From Candidatus Woesearchaeota archaeon (GTDB lineage: Archaea > Nanobdellota > Nanobdellia > Woesearchaeales > GW2011-AR4): a stretch of 5,302 nucleotides of DNA. The stretch lies in NCBI GenBank assembly GCA_016181325.1, contig JACOZO010000059.1, forward strand, positions 1-5,302, read 5' to 3'. Under the pieces are notes generated by a model. It was given only the letters and a program-made list of their open reading frames with translations. It was not told where the DNA came from and searched no databases. Of the stretch, positions 5,202-5,302 are shown piece by piece (within the stretch, counting starts at the first letter, position 1; every line of letters begins with the position of its first letter). Both the position numbers and the translations under genes were made by a program.

Positions 5202-5302
5202 ATGGCAAGATACCAGTCAACAAGGATAATGAAACGGTTTACGCAGGGAACTAGAGAACCGCTGACAAGACAGGCATATTCAACAGCAGGCAGGCCTGTA
5301 AA
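5202..5302 (+). CDS. Start of an unrecognised gene (3' end outside window)
   Basis: From the ATG at 5202 the frame stays open to the window edge (33 full codons). The visible N-terminus begins MARYQSTRIMKRFTQG and continues with TREPLTRQAYSTAGRPV. It is basic, polar, has no signal peptide or membrane segment, and matches no family I can name. A good TATA box at 5156-5163 supports a gene start here. An in-frame ATG at 5229 is an alternative start, but the AAGGA before it is only 2 nt away, too close for normal use. Confidence 0.6.
   Translation, partial: MARYQSTRIMKRFTQGTREPLTRQAYSTAGRPV

Noticed and set aside
1..5302. CRISPR array, IS element, rRNA gene or replication origin
   Set aside because: No regularly spaced repeats, transposase, rRNA-like conserved stretches or clustered origin repeats were seen.

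Overview
The window looks like chromosomal DNA from an archaeon. Three things point that way: a complete Nre-family DNA repair protein (an archaea-specific family), several TATA-box promoters centred about 26-30 nt upstream of start codons with no Shine-Dalgarno site (leaderless-type genes), and one strong GGTGAT Shine-Dalgarno that matches the archaeal 16S 3' end. Hand counts give about 45-50% GC for sampled stretches of the main genes. Short intergenic gaps, many rare-type AGG/AGA and ATA codons, and small gene sizes would fit a DPANN or euryarchaeal lineage, but the sequence alone does not fix the phylum.

Layout: (1) 1-345 (+) is the C-terminal part of an alpha/beta hydrolase. It overlaps by 24 bp, tail to tail, (2) a DHH/DHHA1 phosphoesterase of RecJ-like type on the minus strand (322-1353). 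(3) From about 1360 to 2260 the DNA becomes AT-rich (about 29-33% GC in the two genes counted). It holds a small AbrB/SpoVT-type DNA-binding protein (minus, 1418-1624) and a divergently transcribed 139-residue protein of unknown family (plus, 1790-2209). (4) 2260-3495 (+) is NreA, with an N-terminal Cys cluster and a C-terminal PCNA-binding (PIP) motif. (5) Eighteen nt downstream is a polytopic GT-C type glycosyltransferase (3514-5079). (6) A 122-nt gap holds a doubtful 37-codon ORF and a clear TATA box. (7) The start of an unrecognised gene (5202 onward) runs off the end.

Functional reading: the DHH nuclease-like protein and NreA are both plausibly genome-maintenance factors and would be divergent neighbours if the AT-rich AbrB/unknown pair were removed. 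The glycosyltransferase probably serves protein or lipid glycosylation at the cell surface and may be only a positional neighbour of nreA. No complete, clearly novel multi-gene system can be demonstrated here. The part most worth attention is the AT-rich island: an AbrB-like regulator whose own TATA box sits in a perfect palindrome, paired head to head with an orphan protein.
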